From positions 620,001-684,000 of the forward strand of contig NZ_LT629784.1 of NCBI RefSeq assembly GCF_900105595.1: 64,000 bases of DNA, written 5' to 3'. Below the pieces are notes generated by a model that had not been told where the DNA came from, did not search any database, and saw only the letters and a program-made list of their open reading frames with translations. Positions 44,452-53,170 of the stretch are shown here, piece after piece. Each line of letters opens with the position of its first letter. Position 1 is the stretch's first letter. The position numbers and the translations under genes were made by a program. The stretch comes from Stappia sp. ES.058 (GTDB lineage: Bacteria; Pseudomonadota; Alphaproteobacteria; Rhizobiales; Stappiaceae).

Positions 44452-46058
44452 CACATCCTGAAGAGGCCGAATTTCGTGTCTTCGATGGGCGCGTTCAGCG
44501 CCGCGCGCAACGACAGGGCGACCACGTCGCGGGTTTTGCGCGGGTCGATGATCCCGTCATCCCAAAGCCGGGCCGACCCGTAGATCGGCCTCGACTGGCG
44601 GTCGAAGAGATCCAGCGTGGGTTGCTTGAATTGCGCTTCTTCCTCGGTCGACCATGTGCCGCCCTTGGCCTCGATCGCGGTACGGCGCACGTCCGCCAGC
44701 ACGCCGGAGGCTTGCGCGCCACCCATCACCGCGATCCTCGCGTTCGGCCACATCCAAACGAAGCGCGGCCCGAAGGCGCGACCGCACATTCCGTAATTGC
44801 CCGCGCCGTAAGATCCGCCCACGATCACCGTGACCTTGGGCACCGAAGCCGTGGAGACCGCTGTCACCAGCTTTGCGCCGTCCTTGGCAATCCCGCCCGC
44901 CTCGTATTTGGACCCGACCATGAAACCGGTGATGTTTTGCAGAAACAGCAAGGGGATCTTGCGCTGGCAGCACAGCTCGATGAAATGCGCGCCCTTGGTC
45001 GAGCTTTCCGAAAACAGCACGCCATTGTTGGCGACGATCCCCACCGGCACTCCGTCGATATGGGCAAAGCCGGTGACGAGCGTGGTGCCGTAGCGCGGCT
45101 TGAACTCGGCAAAGTCCGAGCCGTCGACCATCCGGGCGATCAGCTCGCGGGCGTCATAGGGCGTCTTGTCGTTGGCGGGAACGATGCCCATGATTTCTTC
45201 GGGTGCGAACAGGGGCTCTTTCGGTTCCTTGAAATCGACACTGGGCCGAGGGGCCGGGCCGAGATGGCTGATGATCTCGCGCGCCAGCGCAAGGGCGTGT
45301 TTGTCATCGTCGGCAAGGTAATCCGCCACGCCGGAGAGGCGCGTATGCGTGTCGCCCCCGCCCAGGGTTTCGGCATCGACGATCTCTCCCGTCGCGACCT
45401 TCACCAACGGCGGACCGGCGAGGAAGATCGTGCCCTGTTCGCGCACGATGATGGTCTGGTCGCTCATCGCGGGCACATAGGCACCGCCCGCGGTACAGGA
45501 GCCCATCACCACGGCGATCTGGGCGATCCCCTTCGCAGACATGCGCGCCTGGTTGTAGAAGATCCGTCCGAAGTGGTCGCGATCCGGGAAGACCTCGTCC
45601 TGATTGTTGAGATTGGCGCCGCCGCTGTCCACGAGGTAGATGCAGGGAAGGTGGTTCTCCTCGGCGATCTCTTGCGCGCGCAAATGCTTTTTCACCGTGA
45701 TCGGAAAATAGGTGCCGCCTTTGACCGTCGCGTCGTTGCACAGGATCATGCAGTCGCGGCCCTCGACCCGGCCGATCCCGGCGACTGCCCCCGCCGAAGG
45801 CACTTCGTCGCCATACATCCCCGTCGCCGCGAACAGCCCGACCTCCAGAAACGGCGATCCGGGATCCAGAAGGCCCGAGATCCGGTCACGCGGCAGGAGT
45901 TTGCCGCGCGAGACGTGACGTTTGCGCGAGGCTTCCGAGCCGCTCTGCAGGATGCGTGCTGCTGCTTCGGCCACATGCGCATAGTGCGCCTCCATCGCAA
46001 CGGCATTTTCGGCAAAGCCCGGGGAATTGGGGCCAAGGCCGCTTTGCAGTATGCCCAT
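44451..46058 (-). CDS. liuB: 3-methylcrotonyl-CoA carboxylase carboxyltransferase beta subunit
   Basis: A 535-residue carboxyltransferase. The N-terminal half has [20 protein letters not shown] and [20 protein letters not shown]. The C-terminal half has [39 protein letters not shown] and the subunit-specific [19 protein letters not shown]. This matches MccB rather than propionyl-CoA carboxylase. It starts the liuBDEC run and follows the TRAP large permease by 94 bases. Confidence 0.94.
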   Translation of the reverse strand: MGILQSGLGPNSPGFAENAVAMEAHYAHVAEAAARILQSGSEASRKRHVSRGKLLPRDRISGLLDPGSPFLEVGLFAATGMYGDEVPSAGAVAGIGRVEGRDCMILCNDATVKGGTYFPITVKKHLRAQEIAEENHLPCIYLVDSGGANLNNQDEVFPDRDHFGRIFYNQARMSAKGIAQIAVVMGSCTAGGAYVPAMSDQTIIVREQGTIFLAGPPLVKVATGEIVDAETLGGGDTHTRLSGVADYLADDDKHALALAREIISHLGPAPRPSVDFKEPKEPLFAPEEIMGIVPANDKTPYDARELIARMVDGSDFAEFKPRYGTTLVTGFAHIDGVPVGIVANNGVLFSESSTKGAHFIELCCQRKIPLLFLQNITGFMVGSKYEAGGIAKDGAKLVTAVSTASVPKVTVIVGGSYGAGNYGMCGRAFGPRFVWMWPNARIAVMGGAQASGVLADVRRTAIEAKGGTWSTEEEAQFKQPTLDLFDRQSRPIYGSARLWDDGIIDPRKTRDVVALSLRAALNAPIEDTKFGLFRM

Positions 46059-46152
46059 CTTCTTTCAGTCTCCGTGTATTCGGCGCGCAGCTCTCCCGTC
46101 CCTTTCCGCGAAGGGGTCAAGGATCGACGCGACAAGGCGAATGGTTCCGGCG

Positions 46153-47442
46153 CTAGCGGGTCATCAGGTCGGGCAGGAAAAGCGTGATCTGCGGAAAGGA
46201 CAGCAGCAGGATCAACACGATGATCTCCATGCCGAGAAAGGGCAGGATCCCGCGGAAGATCGTGCCAAGCGGCACGCGGGTCTGCGCCGAGGCGACGTAG
46301 GCGTTGAGCCCGAGCGGCGGTGTCAGCAGACCGATCTCGACCGTCTTGGTGACGACGATGCCGAACCACACCGCATCGTAGTCGAGCGCCATGGCGGTGG
46401 GGAAGGCCAGCGGCATGGCGAGCGACAGGATCGCGAGCTGGTCCATGAACATGCCCATGACCAGCAACACAAGGATGATGATTCCCATGATGACTTCGCG
46501 GCGCATCTCGGTTGTCGCGACGAAATCCAGCATGGCGTGGGTGATGCGGGTGAAGGCCAGGTAGTTCGAGAAGATCGCCGAGCAGGCGACGATGGCGATG
46601 ATCATCACGGTGGCCCGGATCGCACCGCTGACCGATTTGTTGAACTGGACGAACGTCAGCGTGCGTTGCATCAGGACGATCGTCAGGGAGCCCATGACCC
46701 CAAGGGCTGCAGCCTCGGAAGGGGAGGCGATGCCGCCGTAGATTGCGCCGATCACCGCCACCATCAGCAGCACCATCGGAATGACGTGTCGGCTTTGCTT
46801 GACCGCTGTCTTCAGGACGAACGGTTCGCCTTTGGGCGCCTGGTCGGTGGTGTGGGCGATGATCTTGATGACCACGGCGAGGCCGGAGGCAGTCAGGAGC
46901 CCGGGAATGATCCCCGCGATGAACAGCTTGCCAATCGAGGTCTCCGTCAACACGCCATAGACCACCAGAACGATGGAGGGCGGCACGACCACGGCCAGCG
47001 TTCCGCCGACACTGACCACCGCAGCCGCGAGGCGATCGGAATACCGGTGCGCCCGCATCTCGGGAAAGGCTGAAGCGGCCATGGCGGCGGTCGACGCGGT
47101 GGAGCTCCCGACCAGCGCTGCGAGAATGACGGAGGCAGCCACGGTCGCCATGGCCAGCCCGCCCTTGACGTGGCCGATCCACGCCTGGCAGGCGATAATC
47201 GCGCGGCGGGTGACATCGCCGGCCGTCAGCAATTCGGCCATGAGAATAAACAGGGGAATAGCGACGAGGATAAAGGAGGCGGAGGTGTCGAAGAAGGTCC
47301 GCTCCAGAACCGCGAGAGCCGGGCGCATTCCAAGTTGCGCCGCAAGGCCGAGAGTTCCGGCAATCCCCATGGCAAAAGCGATGGGGACCCTGAACGTCAT
47401 CAGGACAGCCAGTAGAATGAGGATGGCGAGAAAGGTCAGCAT
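46153..47442 (-). CDS. TRAP transporter large permease (DctM family)
   Basis: A 429-residue membrane protein of the ion-transporter type with about 12 hydrophobic segments. VPIAFAMGIAGTLGLA, AALVGSSTASTAAMAASAFPEM and TPPLGLNAYVASAQTRVPL are standard DctM stretches. It forms the sodium-driven channel of a tripartite uptake system for carboxylic acids. The binding protein and small permease genes precede it, and the carboxylase genes follow, all on the minus strand. The cargo is probably the acid degraded by the enzymes encoded next. Confidence 0.93.
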   Translation of the reverse strand: MLTFLAILILLAVLMTFRVPIAFAMGIAGTLGLAAQLGMRPALAVLERTFFDTSASFILVAIPLFILMAELLTAGDVTRRAIIACQAWIGHVKGGLAMATVAASVILAALVGSSTASTAAMAASAFPEMRAHRYSDRLAAAVVSVGGTLAVVVPPSIVLVVYGVLTETSIGKLFIAGIIPGLLTASGLAVVIKIIAHTTDQAPKGEPFVLKTAVKQSRHVIPMVLLMVAVIGAIYGGIASPSEAAALGVMGSLTIVLMQRTLTFVQFNKSVSGAIRATVMIIAIVACSAIFSNYLAFTRITHAMLDFVATTEMRREVIMGIIILVLLVMGMFMDQLAILSLAMPLAFPTAMALDYDAVWFGIVVTKTVEIGLLTPPLGLNAYVASAQTRVPLGTIFRGILPFLGMEIIVLILLLSFPQITLFLPDLMTR

Positions 47443-47520
47443 CGGTGGCCCGCGCGCTTTATCGGTGCAAGGCAGCCGCCGCGTCGGGCGGCTGCCTCCA
47501 AGACAGTGTTGATCGGGGTC

Positions 47521-48519
47521 TTACTGGCTGGTTAGTGCGCGATAGGACTCAAGCACCGCTTGCGCCTGCTCGTTGTCGATCCGCTCCGCCCAGTCGACGC
47601 TGACAGCACCCAGCTTGTCGTTGACAGCCGTCAGCTCTTCGTCGGTGAAGCTGTAGACGTCGATGCCTTCAGCCTTCCATTCGTCGATCAGCCCGGCGAC
47701 GGACGCGTCCTGTGCCTGTGCCACATGCAACGCGGTTTCTCCGCCGAGACGGAGCAACTCGGCCTGGGTCTCTGCCGGCAGACCGTCGAACAGATCGCTG
47801 CGGATCACCATGACGAAGCTGTAGCCGCCAAACGAACCATTGGTCGAGATGTGGCTGACCACCTCGTTCAGCTTGTAACCGGGAACCGAGGCCAGCGGAA
47901 ACAGCACCGCATCAAGACGGCCGCGTTCGACGGCTGTATAGACTTCCGGCCCGGGGATCGAGATGCCGACCCCGCCAAGCGCGCGCGCGGTCATCGCCTG
48001 CGTCGAGCCGGAGGTGCGAATGTCCTGCGCATCCCAGTCGGCGGGCATGCCGAGCCGCGTCTTGGCCAGCACCTGGTAGGGCGGCAACACAAACCCGAAA
48101 ATCGGCGTGACGCCAGCAGCGAGGATCTCATCGCGCAGCGGCCCCTCCTTCAGCATGGATTGCAGCGCCGTGGTGCCTTGTTCGGCCGAGCTGTAGAAAC
48201 CCGGCAATGCGACCACCGAGTTCAGCGGCAGCACATCGGCGTGATAGGGCGTGCCCAAGAGCGCCGCATCGAGAATGCCGTTGTTCACCGCGTCAAGCTG
48301 CGCCTTGGACTTGGCGGCCTGCTGAGAGGGGAAATGCTCGAACGTGATGGCGCCATCTGTGGCCTCTTCCACGGCGGCCATCCATTTTGTCGTGCCTTCG
48401 ATCGAGACGATATGGCTTGTCGATTGGAAATCGCCGAGGCGCAACGTCTCGGACTGTGCGGCAACCGAGCCGAATGTCAGGAACGCAGCGGCGGCAATCA
48501 TGGCGTTTGCGGTTTTCAT
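47521..48519 (-). CDS. TRAP transporter periplasmic solute-binding protein (DctP family)
   Basis: A 332-residue exported protein. The signal peptide KTANAMIAAAAFLTFGSVAAQ is followed by SETLRLGDFQSTSHIVSIEG. The DctP ligand-binding fold shows IRTSGSTQAMTARALGGVGIS with the conserved Arg for the carboxylate, and later GYKLNEVVSHISTNGSFGG. It captures an organic acid for the DctQM permease. A GAGGAAAAAAC site precedes the ATG. Ligand is inferred to be a small branched or short-chain acid only from context. Confidence 0.9.
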   Translation of the reverse strand: MKTANAMIAAAAFLTFGSVAAQSETLRLGDFQSTSHIVSIEGTTKWMAAVEEATDGAITFEHFPSQQAAKSKAQLDAVNNGILDAALLGTPYHADVLPLNSVVALPGFYSSAEQGTTALQSMLKEGPLRDEILAAGVTPIFGFVLPPYQVLAKTRLGMPADWDAQDIRTSGSTQAMTARALGGVGISIPGPEVYTAVERGRLDAVLFPLASVPGYKLNEVVSHISTNGSFGGYSFVMVIRSDLFDGLPAETQAELLRLGGETALHVAQAQDASVAGLIDEWKAEGIDVYSFTDEELTAVNDKLGAVSVDWAERIDNEQAQAVLESYRALTSQ

Positions 48520-48544
48520 GTTTTTTCCTCCAGTTATATTATTG

Positions 48545-49030
48545 TCAGGTTTCCGCGACGGCGCGCCCGATCAGCGCATCGTGCAGCAGCCGCAAGACCA
48601 AAACGCCGCATCCCAAGGGGATGACGGCATAGGCCCACCCAAGCGGCCAGTCGATCACTCCGTATTCCACATCCCCGTGGGCTATGGCTTCGAAGGCAAA
48701 TTTTCCGGACATGAAAGTGACGGCGGTAAAAAAGGCCGCCGGCAACAACAGGCGCAAAAGGGAAATCACGCGCCCGAGCACACCCGGCAGATCCTTGGGC
48801 GTGAATTCCAGCGCCAGGTGGCCGCCGTCGCGAAAGACTCGCGACAGCGACAATGTGGCAAGCGCAGGCATGAGATACAGTTCGGTCAGCTCGAACTGTA
48901 TCTGCACCGGCCGGTTCGCGAAGAGCCGAAGCAGAATGTCGGCGTTGATCAGCCCTGCCACGCAGACAAGGCAGAGGCACCCGGCGAGATGCAGGATGTC
49001 CTCCAGTTTGCTCAGAACCTTTTCAAGCAT
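48545..49030 (-). CDS. TRAP transporter small permease (DctQ family)
   Basis: A 161-residue protein with four hydrophobic helices (CLCLVCVAGLINADILLRLF, LYLMPALATLSLSRVFRDGGH, LLRLLLPAAFFTAVTFMSG, LGWAYAVIPLGCGVLVLRLL). The DGGHLALEF motif is the mark of the DctQ family. It lies before dctP and dctM; the order Q-P-M is less common than P-Q-M. It is 35 bases from the MaoC-like gene. Confidence 0.87.
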   Translation of the reverse strand: MLEKVLSKLEDILHLAGCLCLVCVAGLINADILLRLFANRPVQIQFELTELYLMPALATLSLSRVFRDGGHLALEFTPKDLPGVLGRVISLLRLLLPAAFFTAVTFMSGKFAFEAIAHGDVEYGVIDWPLGWAYAVIPLGCGVLVLRLLHDALIGRAVAET

Positions 49031-49065
49031 CAGCCTTGCCTCACTTCGCGTCGCGACGATCCGTC

Positions 49066-50205
49066 TTACCGCTTGGGCAGTTCGACAATGGCCGAGCCCA
49101 TGGCGGACAATTCGCCATCCTGTTGTTCGGCGCGCTGCTGGATTTCCAGCAGGTAGCGGCCGTTTTCCTCGAACTTCCGCGTGACGGTGCCGTTGATCAG
49201 GATGATGTCGCCTTCAGGATTGTGTCGGCGCACCTGACACTTCGACTGCCGCAGGAAGCCGTCGTCGCCCATCCAGTTGGTGATCTGATGCGTGAGCCAC
49301 GAGGTCCGCTCGGGACCGTAGTCGTAGGCACCGGGCGCGCCGACCTCCAGCGCGAACTCTTCTTCCCAGTGGACGCGCTCGGGACAATCGGGAATGCCGT
49401 AGCGGTTCTTCGGACCGGCGCTGGGGTGCTTCTGCTGAAGCTGCCAGGCCAGCTTGTTGGCGCGGATGTAGAGCCCGCCCCAGCCCTGCGCGTAGGCGAT
49501 GAAGCCGGTGGCGGTCATCGGTCCCTTGACCATCGTGGGCAGTTCCTCGCCCTCGACCACGTCATCCCAGTAGCGGGTCTTGGCGCCGCGGATCTCTTCC
49601 TGCGCATAGTGCTTGTAATATTCGTTCAGCTCTTCTTCGGTCCAGACCCGGCGGCCCTTCTCCTTGGCCTCGGTGTATTTGGTGCCGTTTTCGCGCGCCT
49701 GATCCCGGTCGGTGCGGAAACACCAGCTGTCGGCATCAGCCACCAGATCGCCGGTCTTGGTGTCATAGAAGTCCACGTGGTAAATCTGCTGCACGGCGCG
49801 GCCCGCGAAGCGGGTGTCGTGCTCGATCAGGTCCTTGAGAACCGCCTCGGTGCGGAATTCCATGTTGCGGGTGATGGTCTTGTGCCAGTTCCAGTTGGCA
49901 CCGGACCACATGGCATGCACGCCCGGAAGGCCGCCGACATAGCCCGAGATGATGCGGTTGGTGGCAAACAGGAAGCTGGGCAGCGCGATCACGTCGCCAT
50001 ACTTGGTGGTCTTGGCGTAGTCCGGATCGCACCAAAGCGGATTGTCGTCGCCGATCCCGTGCGCGTAGTGGCGGATATTGTCGCGGGTCGCCTCATAGCA
50101 CCAGGGCTCGACAGTTTTCTCGATTTTCACGCCGACCCGCTGACGCAGGTCATCAAGACCCTCTTGCGTGATCTTGGGGAATTTCTTGTGCGTCATCTCG
50201 TTCAT
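49066..50205 (-). CDS. MaoC/FAS1-like acyl dehydratase
   Basis: A 379-residue protein with an N-terminal FAS1-like dehydratase hotdog (YAHGIGDDNPLWCDPDYAKTT) and a C-terminal MaoC-like hotdog (MVKGPMTATGFIAYAQGWGG). Such double-hotdog proteins hydrate or dehydrate CoA thioesters. It is adjacent to the acyl-CoA synthetase and TRAP genes, so it probably acts on an intermediate of the same pathway, although the crotonase-type hydratase is also present. The start at 50205 has AAGGAG. Confidence 0.75.
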   Translation of the reverse strand: MNEMTHKKFPKITQEGLDDLRQRVGVKIEKTVEPWCYEATRDNIRHYAHGIGDDNPLWCDPDYAKTTKYGDVIALPSFLFATNRIISGYVGGLPGVHAMWSGANWNWHKTITRNMEFRTEAVLKDLIEHDTRFAGRAVQQIYHVDFYDTKTGDLVADADSWCFRTDRDQARENGTKYTEAKEKGRRVWTEEELNEYYKHYAQEEIRGAKTRYWDDVVEGEELPTMVKGPMTATGFIAYAQGWGGLYIRANKLAWQLQQKHPSAGPKNRYGIPDCPERVHWEEEFALEVGAPGAYDYGPERTSWLTHQITNWMGDDGFLRQSKCQVRRHNPEGDIILINGTVTRKFEENGRYLLEIQQRAEQQDGELSAMGSAIVELPKR

Positions 50206-50244
50206 CTTCGTTTTCTCCTTGAAACATTTCTCGGGGCGCACGGA

Positions 50245-51804
50245 TCATTCCGCGGCTTCGGATTTCTTGGCTTGCCGATCGCGCAGGATTTTCCGGTTGA
50301 CCTTGCCTGCCGGGGTTTTCGGCAGTTCGGTCACAAACTCGATCTGGCGGGGATACTCATGGCGCGCGAGGCGGGCTCGCACGTGGTTCTGGATGTCCTC
50401 GACGAGGCCATCGGTTTCCTTGGCCTTGAGAATGATGAAGGCCTTGACCACCAGCCCGCGCAGTGCGTCGGGCGCACCGATAACGCCGCATTCGGCGACG
50501 GCGGGGTGGCTGAGCAGCGCGTCTTCGACCTCGACCGCGCCGATCGTCCAGCCAGCCGAGATGATCACGTCATCCGCGCGGCCGCCGTGGTAGAAATAGC
50601 CGTCCGCGTCAACGAGGCCCAAATCCTTGGTGGGGAACCATTCTCCGCGCTTCTTCACCATCAGTTCGCCGGTCTCGCCCGGCGCAGCCGGGGTTCCGTC
50701 ATCGCGCTGAACCTCGACCTCGACGCCGGGCACGGCCTTGCCCATGGCTCCGTCGCGCACCTCGAGATCCTTGGCCCCGGGATAGTTGGCGATGATCACG
50801 CCGATTTCGGTGGTGCCGTACATCGAGCGGACCTTGGTGCCGAAGACACGCTCCACATAAGCGGCAGTCTCGGAATCGATGGGCTCACCGGTGAAGGACA
50901 GCTTGTCGAAACAGTAGGTGAAATTCTTCGCCTCGCCGGAGTTGCGCATCATCCGGTAATGCGTGGCGGCGGCGGTCAGGTTCGTAATCTTGAAGTCGTG
51001 CAAGGCCTTGAGCAGGCGAACCGGATCGAACTTGCCGCTGAACGTGCCGGTGGAGACACCCATTGCCAGCGGCGCAAGCGTGCCGTGCCACAATCCGTGA
51101 CCCCATGCCGGCGAGGAAGGACAGAAGAAGCGATCGCCGGGGCGAATGCCCGTGGCATAGAGCGCGGCGACCATCAGCGTGACAATCGACTGGTGGCTGT
51201 GCTGCACCGCTGCCGGAAGCGCGCGGGTCGTTCCGGACGTGTATTGCAGGACCGCCAGATCGCTCCCCGATGTGGTCCAGTCGAAGGTCGCGGGCAAATC
51301 ATTCAGCCCGTCCAGGAAGTCCTGGTCGACCACGATGACATTCTTTGCGCTTCCCTCGATCGCCTCCGGTGCCTTTTCGGGATTGGTGAAAAACACCTTC
51401 GGCTGGCAATCGCCCACGCGCAGCCGGATGCCGTCCGGCCCGAACAGCGAGAACATCGGCACTGCGACCGCTCCGGCCTTGATCACGCCGAACAGGGCGC
51501 AATAGAAGGGCAGCGACGGATCGATCATCACGGCGACGCGATCACCCTTGCTCACTCCATTTTCCGTGAGGAAGTGAGCGATCTGCGATGACCGGCGTGA
51601 GATTTCCTCGAACGTGATGACCTCGTCGGCGCCGTCCGCATGAGCGACCCTGATGGCCACGGTGTCGCCGTCGACATGCCGGTCGATGCATTCATGGGCG
51701 ATGTTGAACCGCTCCCGGGTGCCGTCGAACAGCTCCCACAGGCCCGCCTTCGAATAGTGCTTTTGTGCGTCTGCGTATGACGTGAAATCCGTCAGGCGGG
51801 TCAT
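50245..51804 (-). CDS. Acyl-CoA synthetase with atypical P-loop
   Basis: A 519-residue ANL-superfamily enzyme. The family-wide SMYGTTEIGVIIANYPG, TKDLGLVDADGYFYHGGR and KTPAGKVNRKILRDR (catalytic Lys) are intact. The phosphate-binding motif is unusual: YTSGTTRALPAAVQHSH instead of YTSGTTGxPKGV. It activates a carboxylic acid with ATP and CoA. The start at 51804 matches MTRLTDFTSYADA. It is the first gene of the minus-strand operon, 148 bases from the divergent IclR gene. Confidence 0.85.
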   Translation of the reverse strand: MTRLTDFTSYADAQKHYSKAGLWELFDGTRERFNIAHECIDRHVDGDTVAIRVAHADGADEVITFEEISRRSSQIAHFLTENGVSKGDRVAVMIDPSLPFYCALFGVIKAGAVAVPMFSLFGPDGIRLRVGDCQPKVFFTNPEKAPEAIEGSAKNVIVVDQDFLDGLNDLPATFDWTTSGSDLAVLQYTSGTTRALPAAVQHSHQSIVTLMVAALYATGIRPGDRFFCPSSPAWGHGLWHGTLAPLAMGVSTGTFSGKFDPVRLLKALHDFKITNLTAAATHYRMMRNSGEAKNFTYCFDKLSFTGEPIDSETAAYVERVFGTKVRSMYGTTEIGVIIANYPGAKDLEVRDGAMGKAVPGVEVEVQRDDGTPAAPGETGELMVKKRGEWFPTKDLGLVDADGYFYHGGRADDVIISAGWTIGAVEVEDALLSHPAVAECGVIGAPDALRGLVVKAFIILKAKETDGLVEDIQNHVRARLARHEYPRQIEFVTELPKTPAGKVNRKILRDRQAKKSEAAE

Positions 51805-51861
51805 CCGGTCTGTCTCCCAGTCTTTCGTATTCAGCGCGCCGCACTGTGATCGTCGCGTTCG

Positions 51862-51925
51862 TTGACAACAGTAGGGATTACGGACAAATATTGTCAATAC
51901 GCTATTCTTATTGTATATAGGCAAT
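51862..51925. promoter_or_regulatory. Divergent promoter/operator with TTG-N-CAA inverted repeats
   Basis: The spacer 51805-51952 between the acyl-CoA synthetase and iclR-type genes is AT-rich. It holds TTGACAA (51862-51868) and its inverse TTGTCAA (51891-51897), the perfect palindrome GACAAATATTGTC (51883-51895) and ATTG-N8-CAAT (51910-51925). These are candidate binding sites for the IclR regulator, which is transcribed divergently. Confidence 0.5.
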
Positions 51926-51952
51926 AACTGATCAGCATTGCCGAGGCGAGAA

Positions 51953-52738
51953 ATGACGACAGACCAGACACCACCATCGACGAAACGGCAGGTTCCGGCC
52001 GTCTCGAGAGCCTTGGCGATAATGAGGTTCCTTGCGCGATCGTCCGAGCCGGTCGGGGTCAACCCGATAGCGCGTGCGCTCGATCTGGTGCCCAGCACCT
52101 GCCTGCACATCCTGCGCGTCCTGCAAGACGAGGGGCTGGTGGACTTCGATGCGAAGACGAAGCGATACTCCATCGGGATCGGCATTCTGCCGCTCGCCAG
52201 ATCGGCTCTGCAGCGCAACACATTCTCGACCCTGGTCCAGCCGAAACTGTCGGAGCTGTCGCAGAAGTTCGGGGTCACCGGCATCGCGACGCAACTGGCC
52301 GAACCCAGCCAGATGATCGTCGTCGCCCTGTCGCAATCCAACTTGCCATTCCGCCTGCAGGTCGACCTGGGAAGCCGCTTTCCCGCTCTGATCAGCGCGA
52401 CGGGTCGCCTGTTCGCGGCCTTCAATCTGCAGGACGAAACGGCCCTCAGAACGGGGTTCGACAAACTCGTCTGGGATTACCCACCGGCGTTTGATGCGTG
52501 GATGGCGGAGGTCCGCGAAGCCCGCGAACGGGGCTATGCCGTCGATCAGGGCACCTACATCTCGGGCGTAACGGTCGTTGCGGTTCCCGTCTTCGGCGGC
52601 AACGGCGCGATGTTCCGGTCCATCGTCGCCATCGGCATCTCGGAGCGGCTGAAGAACAAGGAAATCCCGAAACTGGCAAAGGCCATGCAGACGATCCGCG
52701 ACAACATCGAGGGTCTGCAAATCGAAGCAGGGAGCTAG
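51953..52738 (+). CDS. IclR-family transcriptional regulator
   Basis: A 261-residue regulator. The N-terminal winged helix is VPAVSRALAIMRFLA ... NPIARALDLVPSTCLHILRVLQDEGLV. The C-terminal effector domain (PALISATGRLFAAFN, then TYISGVTVVAVPVFGG) binds a small carboxylate or CoA intermediate. It is divergent from the catabolic operon and first of a three-gene set with the thioesterase and CoA-transferase, so it very likely controls both directions. The ATG at 51953 follows GAGGCGAG. Confidence 0.92.
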   Translation: MTTDQTPPSTKRQVPAVSRALAIMRFLARSSEPVGVNPIARALDLVPSTCLHILRVLQDEGLVDFDAKTKRYSIGIGILPLARSALQRNTFSTLVQPKLSELSQKFGVTGIATQLAEPSQMIVVALSQSNLPFRLQVDLGSRFPALISATGRLFAAFNLQDETALRTGFDKLVWDYPPAFDAWMAEVREARERGYAVDQGTYISGVTVVAVPVFGGNGAMFRSIVAIGISERLKNKEIPKLAKAMQTIRDNIEGLQIEAGS

Positions 52739-52741
52739 AAC

Positions 52742-53170
52742 GTGACGATACAGGCAGTTGCGCCGGAGGGATGGAAGCCCGTCAAGGCCGCGGGCTTCAT
52801 GGAACTGATCGGGCCTTTGCTCCGATCCACCCGGCATGAAGACAAGAACACCTATGGGCTGCAAACCACCGAGAACCACACCAATCACGTCGGCCTTGTG
52901 CACGGCGGGGTGCTGACCAGCCTGCTGGATCAGGTGTTGGCAATCGTCGCATGGAACGCGGCCGACCGGCGGCCGACCGTGACCGTCCAGATGGACACAC
53001 GGTTTCTGGGCGCGGCCAGGTCGGGCGACTTTCTGGAGGCTCGCGCGGCGGTCCGCCATGCGACCCGATCCCTCGTATTCGTCGACGCCGAAATATCCGG
53101 TGCCACCGGACTGATCGCAAGCGCATCAGCCATCATGAAAATCTCAATACAGGCCGGGCAACCCAAATGA
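52742..53170 (+). CDS. PaaI-family hotdog thioesterase
   Basis: A 142-residue hotdog protein with the PaaI signature NHVGLVHGGVLTSLLDQVLAIVAW (His-Gly-Gly at the active site) and VTVQMDTRFLGAARSGD. It would release CoA from acyl-CoA intermediates that accumulate. It begins 3 bases after iclR and its stop overlaps the CoA-transferase start by ATGA, so the three genes are one transcript. Confidence 0.87.
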   Translation: MTIQAVAPEGWKPVKAAGFMELIGPLLRSTRHEDKNTYGLQTTENHTNHVGLVHGGVLTSLLDQVLAIVAWNAADRRPTVTVQMDTRFLGAARSGDFLEARAAVRHATRSLVFVDAEISGATGLIASASAIMKISIQAGQPK

